Below, in pieces: positions 1-11,296 of a stretch of 64,000 nucleotides of DNA; the stretch's first letter is position 1, and every line of letters begins with the position of its first letter. A program made the position numbers and the translations under genes. The stretch covers positions 62,201 through 126,200 of the forward strand of contig JBBHKE010001199.1 in the NCBI GenBank assembly GCA_037447655.1, written 5' to 3'. Origin of the DNA: Zygnema cylindricum. Lineage: Eukaryota; Streptophyta; Zygnematophyceae; Zygnematales; Zygnemataceae. The notes below the pieces were generated by a model, which was not told the origin of the DNA, searched no databases, and saw only the letters and a list, made by a program, of their open reading frames with translations.

Positions 1-1741
1 TGCTAGCCGTCGGAAATTATGAACATAAAGTGTAAACTTTTAAGGTAATTATTGTGTTTCATAAAATCGCGAAACTCACAAAGTACGTCACCTGGCAGAT
101 CCTGTGCGGATACGGCATTCATACTTGAAATAATGTGGTGTAGCATTCATGCCAGCTCAGCGTGGCTCAGCGTACACGTTAGAAAGTGGACATTCCATTC
201 GGCGTTACGTACTGAAACTAGTATCGATGTTTTTATTTTTTCTACATCCATACACAAAATAGATTTAACCACACCAAGTTAATGCGTACGCTATTATTTC
301 TTTTACCATAATAACGATGGGCAATGCAGTTGTTACGTACTTACTTAAATGTCCGATACAATATCGTTCATAAATCGAACATCGACAATGATATATTTCA
401 ACATTTTTCAGTTCGCCACATTGCGAATTTTTGGTTTTCAATATTAATGCTACACCATGAATAGCTATTAATGCTAATAACATTATATCGGCGCCCCTAA
501 ATTTTGACCTTCCAACCTAAAATAGTTTTAATAACTCTAACTTTTAGGCATCGTTTAATTAGTGTCACCTACATTTTACAAGGTTTTTAAAGTGTACGGT
601 ATCAAAATGCGTCATTTTGTCCAAAAACTACTCGTTATTTCGGATAAAAATACATAACAAGTATCAAACTACAACGTTTACAAGTTGAAAGTGAGTGACG
701 TCGACACGAGAAAGCACACTTAGATTTCATTATAGAAAAAAGACAGAGGTAATCGCGCTAAATTGCTCTCGCATGGTTAAACATCGAACATGTGAACACG
801 AGCTATAACGACGACACTTTGGGAATGTCGATCCAAATTAGTCTTAGGGTAAATCTCCATGTACCTAAAGGGTTTTTTTTTTCTTTTCCTTAAAAACTCA
901 AGGTTGTCCTGGTAAAGTTCCAACAATACGAAGAAATTGCGAAAATGTGGAGTACAATTTGCGACATCTTTGAACTTATAAGGCACCACAAGTTTTGTCT
1001 TGTGTTTTTCGACCCACGAACTCGCCATCTTCAAACTTCATCTTGAAGCACATCGGAGATGTATTTTCGAATTAAGTAACACCGCTCCGCGAATAGAGAA
1101 ATATATTCACGCGTGTCAAAAAAATTCAAAAGTTTCTAACGAGGAGAAGAACATGGTTGTTAATTTTTCTCCATTTGCACACAGTACGGAAATTTTTCTT
1201 GCAAAGGTCTGAAGATCTCAATGCCATGGAAAGGTGAAAAAATTGTGAAGGCGCCACTACAGGTCGCACCTCTCTCACCTTGCTCACCTCGCCTCTCTTT
1301 CACTCCTTCAAACTTCACTAGTTCGCGACACCAGTGGAGGTAGGCACAAAGTTGAGGGCGACCGCATGTGTGCGAACCAAGTCAAGGTGGGACGAATCCA
1401 ACAAACGCGTCTAAAAAGAACAAAATGGTTGTTATTCTGCAGGGGCCTCAATAATTCTATGTCCATTCATGGCGATCGGACATGAGAAGCAAATGCAAAA
1501 GCAACTTTGTTTAGCCATAAACAGTACATGCAGGAAGGTTGTACGTCTACCATGTCACGAACAAACATGGGACATACCAAAAAGTTTGAAAAACTAAGGT
1601 GTGTCAAGACGTTGACGCCTATCACAGGCATTGACTACGTATACAATAGTCACAACCTTAAGTAACAATTTCGTTGTTACCTATTGGGACACTTGGAAAC
1701 AATGTCTGTAGAATTTTCGATACAATACAAAGTAAGTTCGC
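1..1741. other. AT-rich intergenic sequence, no gene recognised
   Basis: Only short open frames without recognisable domains are present on either strand. A stretch at about 482-508 (a TATATCGGCGCCCC-like core followed by AAATTTTGAC) resembles positions 60606-60630. It may therefore be a fragment of the same small repeat. Nothing else can be assigned. Confidence 0.6.
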
Positions 1742-1744
1742 TAA

Positions 1745-2501
1745 GGGTGACGTTCCATCAGGCAAAAAGTGGCGTAGTTTACAGAAATCTGCGACCCTCC
1801 GTACCAAATCGTACCGCCTATATTGTTTTTTACGAAAAACAACATTACAGATAATCTTGTCGATACTCTACGAAGGTCTTGGAGGCAATACTTTCCGTCG
1901 GATGTTCATCTGTGAGGAGTTCGCTTCATTTTTTCTGTAACTGTCAACCCACCTCAAGGAGGTGGGTTGGCAGATATAGGAAAAAAAATAGTGACACGCT
2001 GGACAATTAAGCTTCGCGTCATGATGGAAAACCAACGAAAAATCTTAAGATTTGCACATGACACGCGTTTTCCAAAATACAACCGAAAATAAAACGGAAT
2101 TTCGTAACATTCCCTCGTCACGCTATTTTCGGTAGCTTTTGTTAGTCACACTATTTCTCTCAAAAGACTTTCGTTATGTTCGAAAACTGAAACCCTTAAA
2201 AATGAGCTGGCATGTATACTGGCGTCTGCAAAAAAGTATAAAAGTTTTGTCGTATGATTACTTCGTACTCAAGTACATGGTACGCAAGTCAAGATTTGAA
2301 GTAAAGTTTGTCGGTGCTGAAAATCTGAAAGATATTCAATATCGGATCGTAGCTTGCGTGGCGCCAGTCAATTTAGAACACGTGGCTTACAAACACTACG
2401 TGATGGAACATCGACTCACTACGTGATGGAACATCGACTCAATCGACCCGGTTTTTAGAGTTTGCCGTACTATTACAAAAACGTATGATGGAACTTCACC
2501 C
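1745..2501. mobile_element. Tourist-like (PIF/Harbinger-type) MITE, copy 1
   Basis: The element starts GGGTGACGTTCCATCA and ends with the inverted counterpart TGATGGAACTTCACCC. It is flanked on both sides by TAA (1742-1744 and 2502-2504). A 3-bp TAA/TTA target duplication with GGG...CCC ends is typical of PIF/Harbinger and its Tourist MITEs. Length is 757 bp and no transposase is encoded, so it would need a transposase in trans. The centre (1941-1973) is a hairpin with 15-nt arms, 14 matching plus one G:T, and a 3-nt loop. It shares its body with copies at 22212-22936 and 59400-60127, although the stem sequence differs. The superfamily is inferred from ends and TSD only. Confidence 0.8.
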
Positions 2502-2592
2502 TAAGTTACAATTATATGGGTTGTACCTTTAGATGTGTGAATTAGCGCAAATGTTTCGTTGGCGTTAAGCCATTGAACCCAAAATATAGTTG

Positions 2593-3000
2593 GGGTGCGG
2601 TACCATCAAAACTAAACATGAGGTTGTTTTGATAAATTCGTATTTTGACGTACTACAACGTACCACTTGTTTCACTTTTTTTCACAAAACAACATTGCAG
2701 AAAATCTTACCAATATTCTCCAGTGGTCCGGGACCGTTGGATACACTCGGTTGTGTAATTGACTACCCACCTCCTCGAGGTGGCTGGTCAATTACATCAA
2801 TCGTAGATTTAAGACACGTGGATAATAAAGATATGTGTCACGATAAAATACCGCCGTAATTTTGAAAATTTGCACATGATATGTACGTTCGAACAAGTGG
2901 ACACGAGTTCACCAAAATCCAACCGAAAATCTGAAAGTTGTTTCGTAACGCTCTTTCTACCATCCTTTTTCAGGCTTCGTGGTTTCCCGCGCAAAAAGTA
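2593..3000. mobile_element. Tourist-like MITE, copy 2, right end missing
   Basis: The left end (GGGTGCGGTACCATCA) and the following GAGGTTGT-containing stretch align by eye with the other Tourist-like copies. The middle carries the equivalent hairpin at 2754-2796: 20-nt arms with 18 matches and a 3-nt loop. Similarity fades near 3000 and no matching right terminal repeat follows, so this copy is truncated. The right boundary is approximate. Confidence 0.6.
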
Positions 3001-3869
3001 TAACCTGTCACATGTCGACGCAAGCGACAGCAAACAACCCCCACGGGATCTATGCTGCTGTCATTCCGTGATATCCATCACCATTCAACTCTAATCTTCA
3101 GCGTAAACCGCCAGAAACTGAAACCGCATCTAAATTGATTTAACCTGTCACATGTGACGCAAGCGTGAAGAAACGGCCTGGAAGTTGGAATCCCTCTCTG
3201 TCGCAAGCTTCGACGCAAAAACTGTCATTCCGAAACCTCTAAATTGATTGGAAAGTCGTGACGCGTGGCAGCACTTCCCAATGCTGCACGAACGAATCCA
3301 CGAACTTAACGGTGCAATTCGACCTCGCTCAAATCAGAATGCGCCTCGTCTTCTGCAACAACAAAGTCACATGATTCGACGATCCTCACCGTGGAATCCC
3401 ATCCGATGCACATCGAATAGGGGCAATCTTCATCCGCTTGGCCCCATTCCCCACAATGAGAGCATTTAATGATTCCGAAATCCGATTCGTCCCCACGTCC
3501 GTCATGAAATCATGGAAGTAGGTTGCGCTACATGACAAAATGTTGCAACTGCTAAACAAAATTGAAAATTCCTTTCAAGCTGCGGGTCCCTCTTTGACCG
3601 CGCGACCTCCTCTTGAGATCCTTCATGATTTCCTGATTCCTGGAAACGATCAGCCTCCTAGGGTGCACACATCTCCTTGGTGGTGCCATGACTCCCCCAT
3701 GGAGTGCACGGATGGAATGTTCCTTAAGGGTAAATCATACGATTCGTACAATTTTTGGGTAAATGTACACACGTTTTCCCCTAACGATTCACCCACAACA
3801 TTGCCTCAAAAAATTTCAATGTAACTACCACATGAGAGAAACTGTTGAAATTGACTTGTATGACAAAAG
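3001..3869. other. Unassigned stretch with a short direct duplication
   Basis: A motif of about 28 bp containing ACCTGTCACATGT and GACGCAAGCG occurs at about 2999-3030 and again at about 3141-3170. On the minus strand around 3400-3470 there is a C-x2-C...C stretch that faintly resembles a zinc knuckle but lacks the histidine. No product can be assigned. The 3' part may belong to the decayed LINE that follows. Confidence 0.4.
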
Positions 3870-4810
3870 CTCGGGTTGTCAATGATTTCTGCAGAAGGAC
3901 TGGGAACCTCGATTCTTGCTCGAAGATTGGGAATCTCTCTAATAAGAGCATCCAAATCGTGTAATTTCCCCTCCGTTTTCCTTCTTCGACAGTTAGTCCT
4001 CCAAGCCCTTCACCCCCAACCCTCGAAGAAGTTTTCCTTTCTATTTAAAATCTTATGATCCTCTGAAAACCTTTTGATCACAATCGAGAGACCCTTTGCC
4101 AAAGCTTTGGTCCGGTCCTCTCATCTCTCTACCAAGGGATTGTCATGAATGGTAGAAGGGATTTTAAGTGATATTTTCCCTCCAAAAAGTCCATTGCATG
4201 GTTTTGACTTGTTGTTTGAGATGGCTTCCGAAATGGCTCGTGGAGGTGTGTCACTCACTACATTACCACTTTTGAAGTAACACGCCTTGTCTGTTGTCTC
4301 TAAACCAACAACAGGTGTTCTTCATATTGTTGTGTGGGAAGTTTTCTATCATCTTGTAGCTAGATCAATGTCTCTTCAACTTTAGGGGGCTTTTCAGGAC
4401 CACATTTTCAAGACCTTTTGTTCCCACATTAGTTTAATGTCGTTGGACGAGCAAGTTGTGAGGCGGTTGACGATGGCACACGAGAAATTCTCAACTAACT
4501 CCTGACATTGCTATTTCGGCATGTCCGATACCAACACGATCGAATCTTTCATTTTGTAAGTGCTTTCTATTCCACACCCTTTTTTATCCAATGGGGAGAC
4601 CACTAGGTGACGTGACCGCTTTGTAATTGACAATTTGCACACGCCAAGGTGACCCTCTAAGGGGTCTTTTGTTTGCCCTAATTCATCTAGAGAGAATTAA
4701 TGGCTTTGAGGTGTTTGTTCCCTTGTGATGCTGATGACACACATGTCATTGGCCCACCATATCAAGTTGCTTCTGCTTTTTATCATTTTTTCGAAAAGCT
4801 TTTCAAGATC
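3870..4810 (+). pseudogene. Decayed non-LTR (LINE-type) reverse transcriptase
   Basis: Conceptual translation across several stops and frame changes gives a row of RT-like motifs. A block near 4219-4390 contains LLFEMASEMARGG, then ALSVVSKP and WEVFYHLVARSMSLQL, resembling the region before RT motif A in LINE RTs. RQGDPLRGLLFAL at about 4642-4680 matches the RQGDPL motif. DADDTHVIGPP at 4727-4759 matches the catalytic (Y)ADD motif followed by THIIGP, as in a distinctive RT family of non-seed plants and green algae. At least two in-frame stops (for example TAA at 4277-4279) make it non-functional. The 5' limit is uncertain. A C-terminal remnant of perhaps the same family lies at 9597-10140 on the other strand. 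Confidence 0.62.
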
Positions 4811-7526
4811 TGACTTTTTGTCAAATTCACTAAATGAGTCAGTCAATTGACATTCATTTATCATTACTTAAACATTCACAACCTTTCGCAAGTGAGAACA
4901 CCCCTGCGACATCTGTCGTAAAAGCAGACAGCCCAGGAGCAATTTCCATACCAAACAGAAAAATCGGTCAATTTTTTTTTTCCATCTCCATGATTGCGTA
5001 CGACATCGAAACGGCCTATTCTCTGTTTTGATGGGCATTTGACATAAGTGTTATTTCAGTGTTGTACATAGAATTTCTGACGATATACCTCGATACAAAA
5101 CTGTGATACATCGTATCTGAGGCTTCTCACGTTTTGATTTCGATAATGTGGTATGCAATTTTCCTTCTGAGACGCCCTTCAATACGATACAATTCCTATT
5201 CCCTACATATCCTTTGTTACTAGTTGGTACAGAATACAACTTTATAGGGCATTCTAAATCCATTGCCCTCTCCTAACGATAGGACGAACGAAAGAAATGC
5301 AGGTGACTTACGCAAACATTTATCGTTTTTTGGTGGGTTTCTACCATAAAATCGGTAGATATTTATTCTTTTTGTTTGAGAGGATGAGGATGCACATTCT
5401 ATCAAATGTATTGATTCACCTATAAAAACAACCTGAAAAGCTTTCGAATTAAATCATCTTAATGTCACATTTAATTTACTAAGTATAGGAAAAAAGAGTT
5501 TTCCAAGTTGTACGAAAATTCAAAAAGACGACGCGTTGTTGTTCAATTTTTCAAATGATGAAGGCAAGAAGATGATTAACCTTAGTCCTATCTCAGAAGT
5601 AAGTCAATTTGGTGTTTTTGTTTCGAGCTTACACCAAAAATTTCCTCCTTTAGGTGCAGATTTAGTCTATCAAGTTTATACTTTGAGACCTCATGAGTCA
5701 TTTGATGACCATAAGCTTGCCTTAAAAATGCATTCTACGGAAGGCATATGCCAAAAAATAATGTCTAATCGAACGTCAAGCCTTATTGCTGTCCACCTGA
5801 GATTATTCTAACACTAGCAAGCGCAAAGTATAATTTCACAATGGCAATTACACTTTGCGCACTATTTTCCATTAAAAAGTATGAAACTAAACACTTGGTT
5901 ATCTTTCATGAGGAGGCCAGATATTTAGTATTAAACCGCCCTTCCAACAAGAATAGTTGACGTAGATTGTTGTTATCATCACGTAAAGAAGTGTGGATTA
6001 CCAGATTCACGACTTTGTTTATGTGAGCAAAACTTTTACAAACAGGCCGCCATGCAAGCCTCTTTTGAAATGTTCACAAAATAAAGTGAACTTTGAGGAC
6101 AATTTTCTCATCCATAGAAAATTGGCCATTTAAATCTATATCCTGAAAGGGAAAAAGTACGTCAACCTACGAATGTCAACATCATCAGACAATAAGAAAA
6201 ACCAATTTCCCTAAAATCTATTTATAATGTATCTATCTGCTCCACATGAAATCATCGATGGAAAGTTTATCACAAATTAAATTTAGGAGGCTTTGAATTA
6301 CCTAACATGTGTATGTAACTGCTTAAGTATTCTTTAAAGTAGTCGACCTAACCCAAAAAAAGAAAACTAAGTGTGAAGTCTACTTACGATGTTATTGTTT
6401 TCTAAATTCAAGTGTTGCCCAAATTGATATTTCAGCCAAAACGCTGATGGATAGCTAATTAATTTATAATCGCCAATTTCCGACAGATTTTCTTCCATAT
6501 CTTAGGACAGGTTCTTTTTATCTAGCGTTTTTACCCATATCATACAATTGCAGTATTCACTCTAAAAAACATGTACGACATTTTCTGTTCCAACACCTTT
6601 TGACTCTTGACATCATATGACATCAAAGGAGTTAGGACGTGACCAAATCTCCATACGAAAAGTTCCGGACCTGACGATATATTCCGGACGAAACCTACTT
6701 GTTAGAATGTAGGGCCGTGCAAGCGATATTGTACGAGTAATATCTTCAGAAATCTTGTTTTTTTATCCCAAAAGTCGCCTTTTTAGAATCATGATATTAA
6801 AAACCATGAAAAAAAGGGCCGTTGGCGAGTTTTGGCGCATAGAACGGCTAAAAACGACCGCCGTCAGAATCCAAAACTGTTGAAACCAGCTATTTCATCC
6901 GCTATTTGTGGGCTTTTTGTTTTTATTCAAATTGTACGGATCATGTTTTTACCATGTATAATTTTACATGGAGTTTTAGTGTGAATCACTCAAAGGTCTT
7001 AAGACAAGGAAACGGTTTTGTAGGCAATTTACTGGTTTGGTTTGGCAAACACAAGAACCTTCATGACAAACATCTTTTACATCAAACCTACAAGTCATAA
7101 TTTAGAAAACTATCATCCTGTTTATCGAAAGCTTTTAATTTGATAAAAGTTCCCTAGGCAAAACCATAGTTATATGTGCAATGATTTTTCAGAGGCCATC
7201 CACAATTGTTTGTGTCAATTGCACACACTCAATTGATAAGACATTTCGCCGAAAATGACATTAATTGTCATTAGTAAACTATTAAACGCAAGCTTCAAAT
7301 AGTTGTGAAACAAAATGGTCTTGAAGGAAATGTATAAAGGACGAAATCTCGTTGCACGCCGATTTATCGCTTAGCTTAGTGTTTGCAGTCATTGGGCTTG
7401 CAAATGTAGTCCTTGGTTCAAACTAAAGCTGCTTTTTGGGCTTTTTCTGAAGATTGCCTTTAGGAAAATTTATAACAAAATCAATTGCTTCCCATTATTC
7501 CCAGTGCGCTATTATAAAAATAACAA
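4811..7526. other. AT-rich stretch without recognisable genes
   Basis: The longest sensible open frame here is 5536-5811 (+, 91 codons). It shows no domain I recognise and no codon signature setting it apart from its surroundings. No LTR, TIR or tandem repeat boundary was seen. Confidence 0.55.
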
Positions 7527-7766
<240 letters not shown>

Positions 7767-8720
7767 AGCTAGCCCACCTTTCTAGAAAGACTCTCTCGTT
7801 TGGAAGGACAAACTTTCACTCGCACGGGAACCATCCCATCGAATCCCGTCCGCAAGAAAGTCACGATACCTCCCGACTGCCCTCCTCTCTCCGAAGAAAC
7901 CCTCGCCATGGCTTCCACTACACGGATAGCATCCATTGTGTTCTCCCTCACCTTCCTCGCATGCTTTTGCATGAGCAATCCAAAATTCCCACAGTAACAA
8001 AGGTTTGACGAATCCTTCCATCCCATCAAATCCGTTTCCGTCGCACCGACCAAGCAGAAAATGGAGCCCAAGAGAGTCCATAATCTCCATAATTCCCAGC
8101 CATGGGGTGCACCCAAGGCTATGGTGCAGCACAGGAGGAAGCTCGACAGCCATCCCGCCACCCTCACCGTCTCCACACCGCCACTTCTCTGTCGACACCT
8201 GTCGTTTCCCATACGCACGTGTGGTTTCAAATTAGGAGGCAGGGGACGGAGAGGGTTCAACACCTGGAGCCATAGAGAGAGAGGCGTATGGCCGGAGAGA
8301 TTTTCCAATGAGAATGCGCCAGCTGTCACCATGTGGGACCACTCGTGTAGCAGCAAAGAGGCAGCCATGGATAGCCTCAGGCAGCCGCCGCGCAACCCTA
8401 GAAGAATCACTTGCTGCCACGTGGCAAAACCGGAAACTGCGGCCAGGCAGGCGAGAGTCAAGAGGAAGCGGAGAGCGTGACAGGCTGAGGGGAAGCCGAG
8501 GGATGCCACGTGGAGCACTGCTAGGAAGGCTTCTGATGTCATGTCCATTGAGGATATGGCGAGATTGTGAGTCTATTTAGTGACCTTTGAGCCAAAACTT
8601 CCCGAGGGATGCGAGGGATGCGAGGGGAGAAGCAGGAGAGGCAGGGAAGGAAGCTACAGTAGTAGAAAAGTCAAACACGACGGGGAAAATAAAGAGTGTA
8701 ATTCTTCGTTTGACTCGTAG
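7767..8720. other. GC-rich island, possible remnant of a host gene or promoter
   Basis: Base composition rises sharply against the AT-rich flanks, and long open frames exist on both strands. The longest is 7769-8548 on minus, 259 codons; none shows a domain I recognise. A plus-strand ATG at 7908 opens a short frame of 29 codons with a secretory-signal-like hydrophobic run (residues 9-21), ending at a TAA. CACGTG G-box cores occur at 8216-8221, 8418-8423 (inside the palindrome GCCACGTGGC) and 8508-8513, with a CCAAT on the plus strand near 8306. Together with the GA tract this could be a decayed gene start or promoter. I cannot assign direction or product. Confidence 0.35.
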
Positions 8721-9596
8721 GCCTATACCATAGGGGGCGTTTCCACTTTTTATGGATTCTACGGAGCTACGGGATTCGATTGTCCGTACAGAAATAAAGT
8801 CGCATATCGCGAAGTTAAAGATCTGGCGGCCAATAGCGTTGTCATTGGCAAAGAAAACCGTCAATTACAAAATCGTACGTAAAGTACAGTACCACGTGAG
8901 GAAAACATTCCCTTTCCATGTAAACAAGCTTCGAAGAAAGATTACTTTTTACATTTTACAGACGAAATGCGCAGTCATCCTGAAATTGTTCTCACTTGGT
9001 ACGCATGTACAGCTAGTTTCGCAAGTGTGTTCGGGAAAATAGTCGAAATACTGATTTTCGCCCTTTCAGACAATCACACGTGTAGATTGAAGTACAGTTC
9101 TGTACTGCACTTTACTGTACAGCGTGAATCTAATAATTTCTATACGCTAATAACGATTCAAGGTGTAGTTTCTAATGTTTTCGACATACAATCGCCGTAG
9201 TTATGAGTATATATTTTTAAGAAGAGCCCTTCGTTAAGCCTGTCGTATGTGATGATGCCGGCAAATAACGAGATCTTATTGGTCCATGGTTGTTGCGAAG
9301 GGAACTTCGCTAAAAAGTAAAAACTTAAAACGGCGATTTACCCTAAAAGTGGAAAATGTGAAAGAGCAGTTTTGCCCTTTCGTCACGTTATGGACTTGAC
9401 GGCGATGGTAAGACGTGAACGAGACGGTTTGGAAAGAGAAAAAAGCGGTTAGGGCTTAGGGGCTCTTCCGGCAAGATTGTCGTATTTTATTCCCTTCGCA
9501 CGTTACCGTTATGGGAAGTTTTTTGGCGGAAGTGCCGGGCACGTCTCAGGCGGCTATGGTAGGCCGGTTATATCCCATCAGACAAGAAAAACATAT
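8721..9596. other. Unassigned stretch containing a tiny pair of MITE-like ends
   Basis: At 9118-9167 a TACAGCGTGAATC-type end faces a TAATAACGATTCAAGGTGTA-type end only about 10 bases away. These are the same terminal motifs seen as MITE ends at 60575-60776, 60785 and 62365-62387. Several GTAC motifs occur nearby. No coding feature was recognised. Confidence 0.4.
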
Positions 9597-10140
9597 TTAG
9601 GGTATTGTTAAAGAAAAAGCAGAATAAATTAAAAAGCACGATGGTAAACCATCTGAGTCTGGGGGTACAAAAGGGGTGGCATGACCAACACTGAAAAACA
9701 ACAATAAAAAACAAAAAGAGCGACAAAAACACACCCTAAAAAAAAGGAAACAACAAAAAGGAAAATAAAAGCACCCTAACTCAAATGAAAAACACGGCAA
9801 CTCACAAAAACAAAAATACTAACCCCAATCCCAACCCTAAATTAAATATCTATGAAAAACAACCCCGTAAGTCCCCCCAGCCCGGGGGAGCACGTTGAGG
9901 GAGTTCCGGAGCACGGCGACAATCCATAACCGCAACAGTCGATCGGAGGAGAATAGAAGCCTGCACTCGTTGTAGAGCCACAGATAAACGTTGACGGTAA
10001 AAAGAAGTAAGGACCGAAGGAGGAGGGCTCCCAGGTCCTCGACGCTCGAAAGCACGTCGAGCACAAGTACGGAGAAACTCGTCCAGTGCAACACCCAAAC
10101 AACCAAAGATCTCGACCGCCATCGGAATAAAGTCATCCAT
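9597..10140 (-). pseudogene. C-terminal remnant of a LINE-type RT polyprotein with 3' tail
   Basis: The minus-strand frame 10140-9850 reads 96 codons. It contains FIPMAVEIFGCLG and then SFYRQRLSVALQRVQA (residues roughly 4-65). This resembles the conserved C-terminal region after the RT domain in the same LINE-like family as the 3.9-4.8 kb remnant. Downstream on the minus strand (9849-9597) the sequence is T-rich and non-coding, as expected for a 3' UTR. There is no RT core next to it, so it is a 5'-truncated insertion or a decayed piece. An overlapping 144-codon frame (9837-10271) looks like a shadow. The family assignment is from memory of the motif, not from a search. Confidence 0.5.
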
Positions 10141-11296
10141 AGGGTCCCGGTGTGCTTGCTTTTCGTACGGCAGTCTCTAAAACTCGTCCACGTCGCTTTT
10201 AATTCGCCACTTTCCCAGTTTCCCCCCACTTGCCGGTATTTTCGACTGTCTGTGCGTACGGTACACCACATATTAGTTCTTTACGGCTCTACGACGGTTT
10301 GTCCTTTACGGGTAACGTGGGTATGTGTGACGAGTGTGCTGTCATGCTCAGCTTTGTTCTACTGGCCGATTATTAGGGCGGTTTGCTAACAGACTGGAAT
10401 TTCCTTCGCTTCGTCTGTCAAGCTTTTATGAAAGCGTTCCAAATATAGCCCTTACGCAGTTTCCATATCCACCCACCGACTATGTTGAACAACATCCAAC
10501 ACTACAAAACGACACAGCACAGCCCACCCCACTTATTTTTTATGGGAATTGATCATGACAGTGACTGTTTTGGTTGCGGAGAGTCACTTACGTCATTTTG
10601 TCAAAAAACGTACGTTTGATGTACACATTGGTACAAATAAAGTACCGTTGAGTATAAATTTGACGGTCAATCGGTTGGACATCTTTGACTTTCATAATAT
10701 TGTTTCAACCTCTTAAAATTTTGCCGCGCTTGCGAACGTCGACCGTCATAATATAATTAGCAATTCACACGGCCGGCGAGCGTTTACGGTAACAAAACTG
10801 CGGCGACCACATGTAAATAAAATGGTTGCAGACAGTAACTTTTTGTCGTTATGTGAGCTCCACGGTGAGAGCACTTAGCCGCAAAATTGAAATTGAATCG
10901 TCTAAGTGTTACATTGAACTTAGACGCAAAGTGAAACGAACCTATTGAAACTGAAAGTACTATAGGTCTCGTACGGAAATATTCTAACGCACGAAACGAA
11001 ATAAACTTTTATTATAAAACGAACCGGCGTAAAAATATCATTTGAAATTAAATGAAAAAAATGAGCGTCGTCACGCGCGACGAAATCGAGCCACGCTATT
11101 TACGAATCAACATAATACATTGACAAGATCGTAGCAAGATCGGCCGTACAAAGGTATTGCCGCTTTGTCGTACACATAAATTACTTCCGCGGACGAAAAA
11201 ATCGCTTGGACGATTGGCAGTGTACTTGTGTCAAACATCCTAGGTAAGGTAAACTTTGCTGCTATAATTGGGATGGAATAACCATCGGGGTAGAAA
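10141..11296. other. Unassigned sequence between LINE remnant and satellite
   Basis: No coding region, RNA gene or repeat boundary is recognisable. GTAC/CGTACG motifs are common. The satellite starts abruptly at about 11297. Confidence 0.5.

Noticed and set aside
3400-3470. Zinc-knuckle-like C-x2-C...C stretch on the minus strand
   Set aside because: The required His is absent, the frame does not extend into a known protein and the neighbouring RT remnant is on the other strand.
7908-7997. Short frame starting with a signal-peptide-like sequence
   Set aside because: It stops after 29 codons, with no convincing splice site and no recognisable mature peptide, so it is not listed as a gene.
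7769-8548. 259-codon minus-strand open frame
   Set aside because: Long frames occur on both strands of this GC-rich island and no domain or homology is recognisable. Kept only as part of the island description.
9837-10271. 144-codon minus-strand frame overlapping the LINE remnant
   Set aside because: It is in a different frame from the LINE-like motifs and has no recognisable content of its own.
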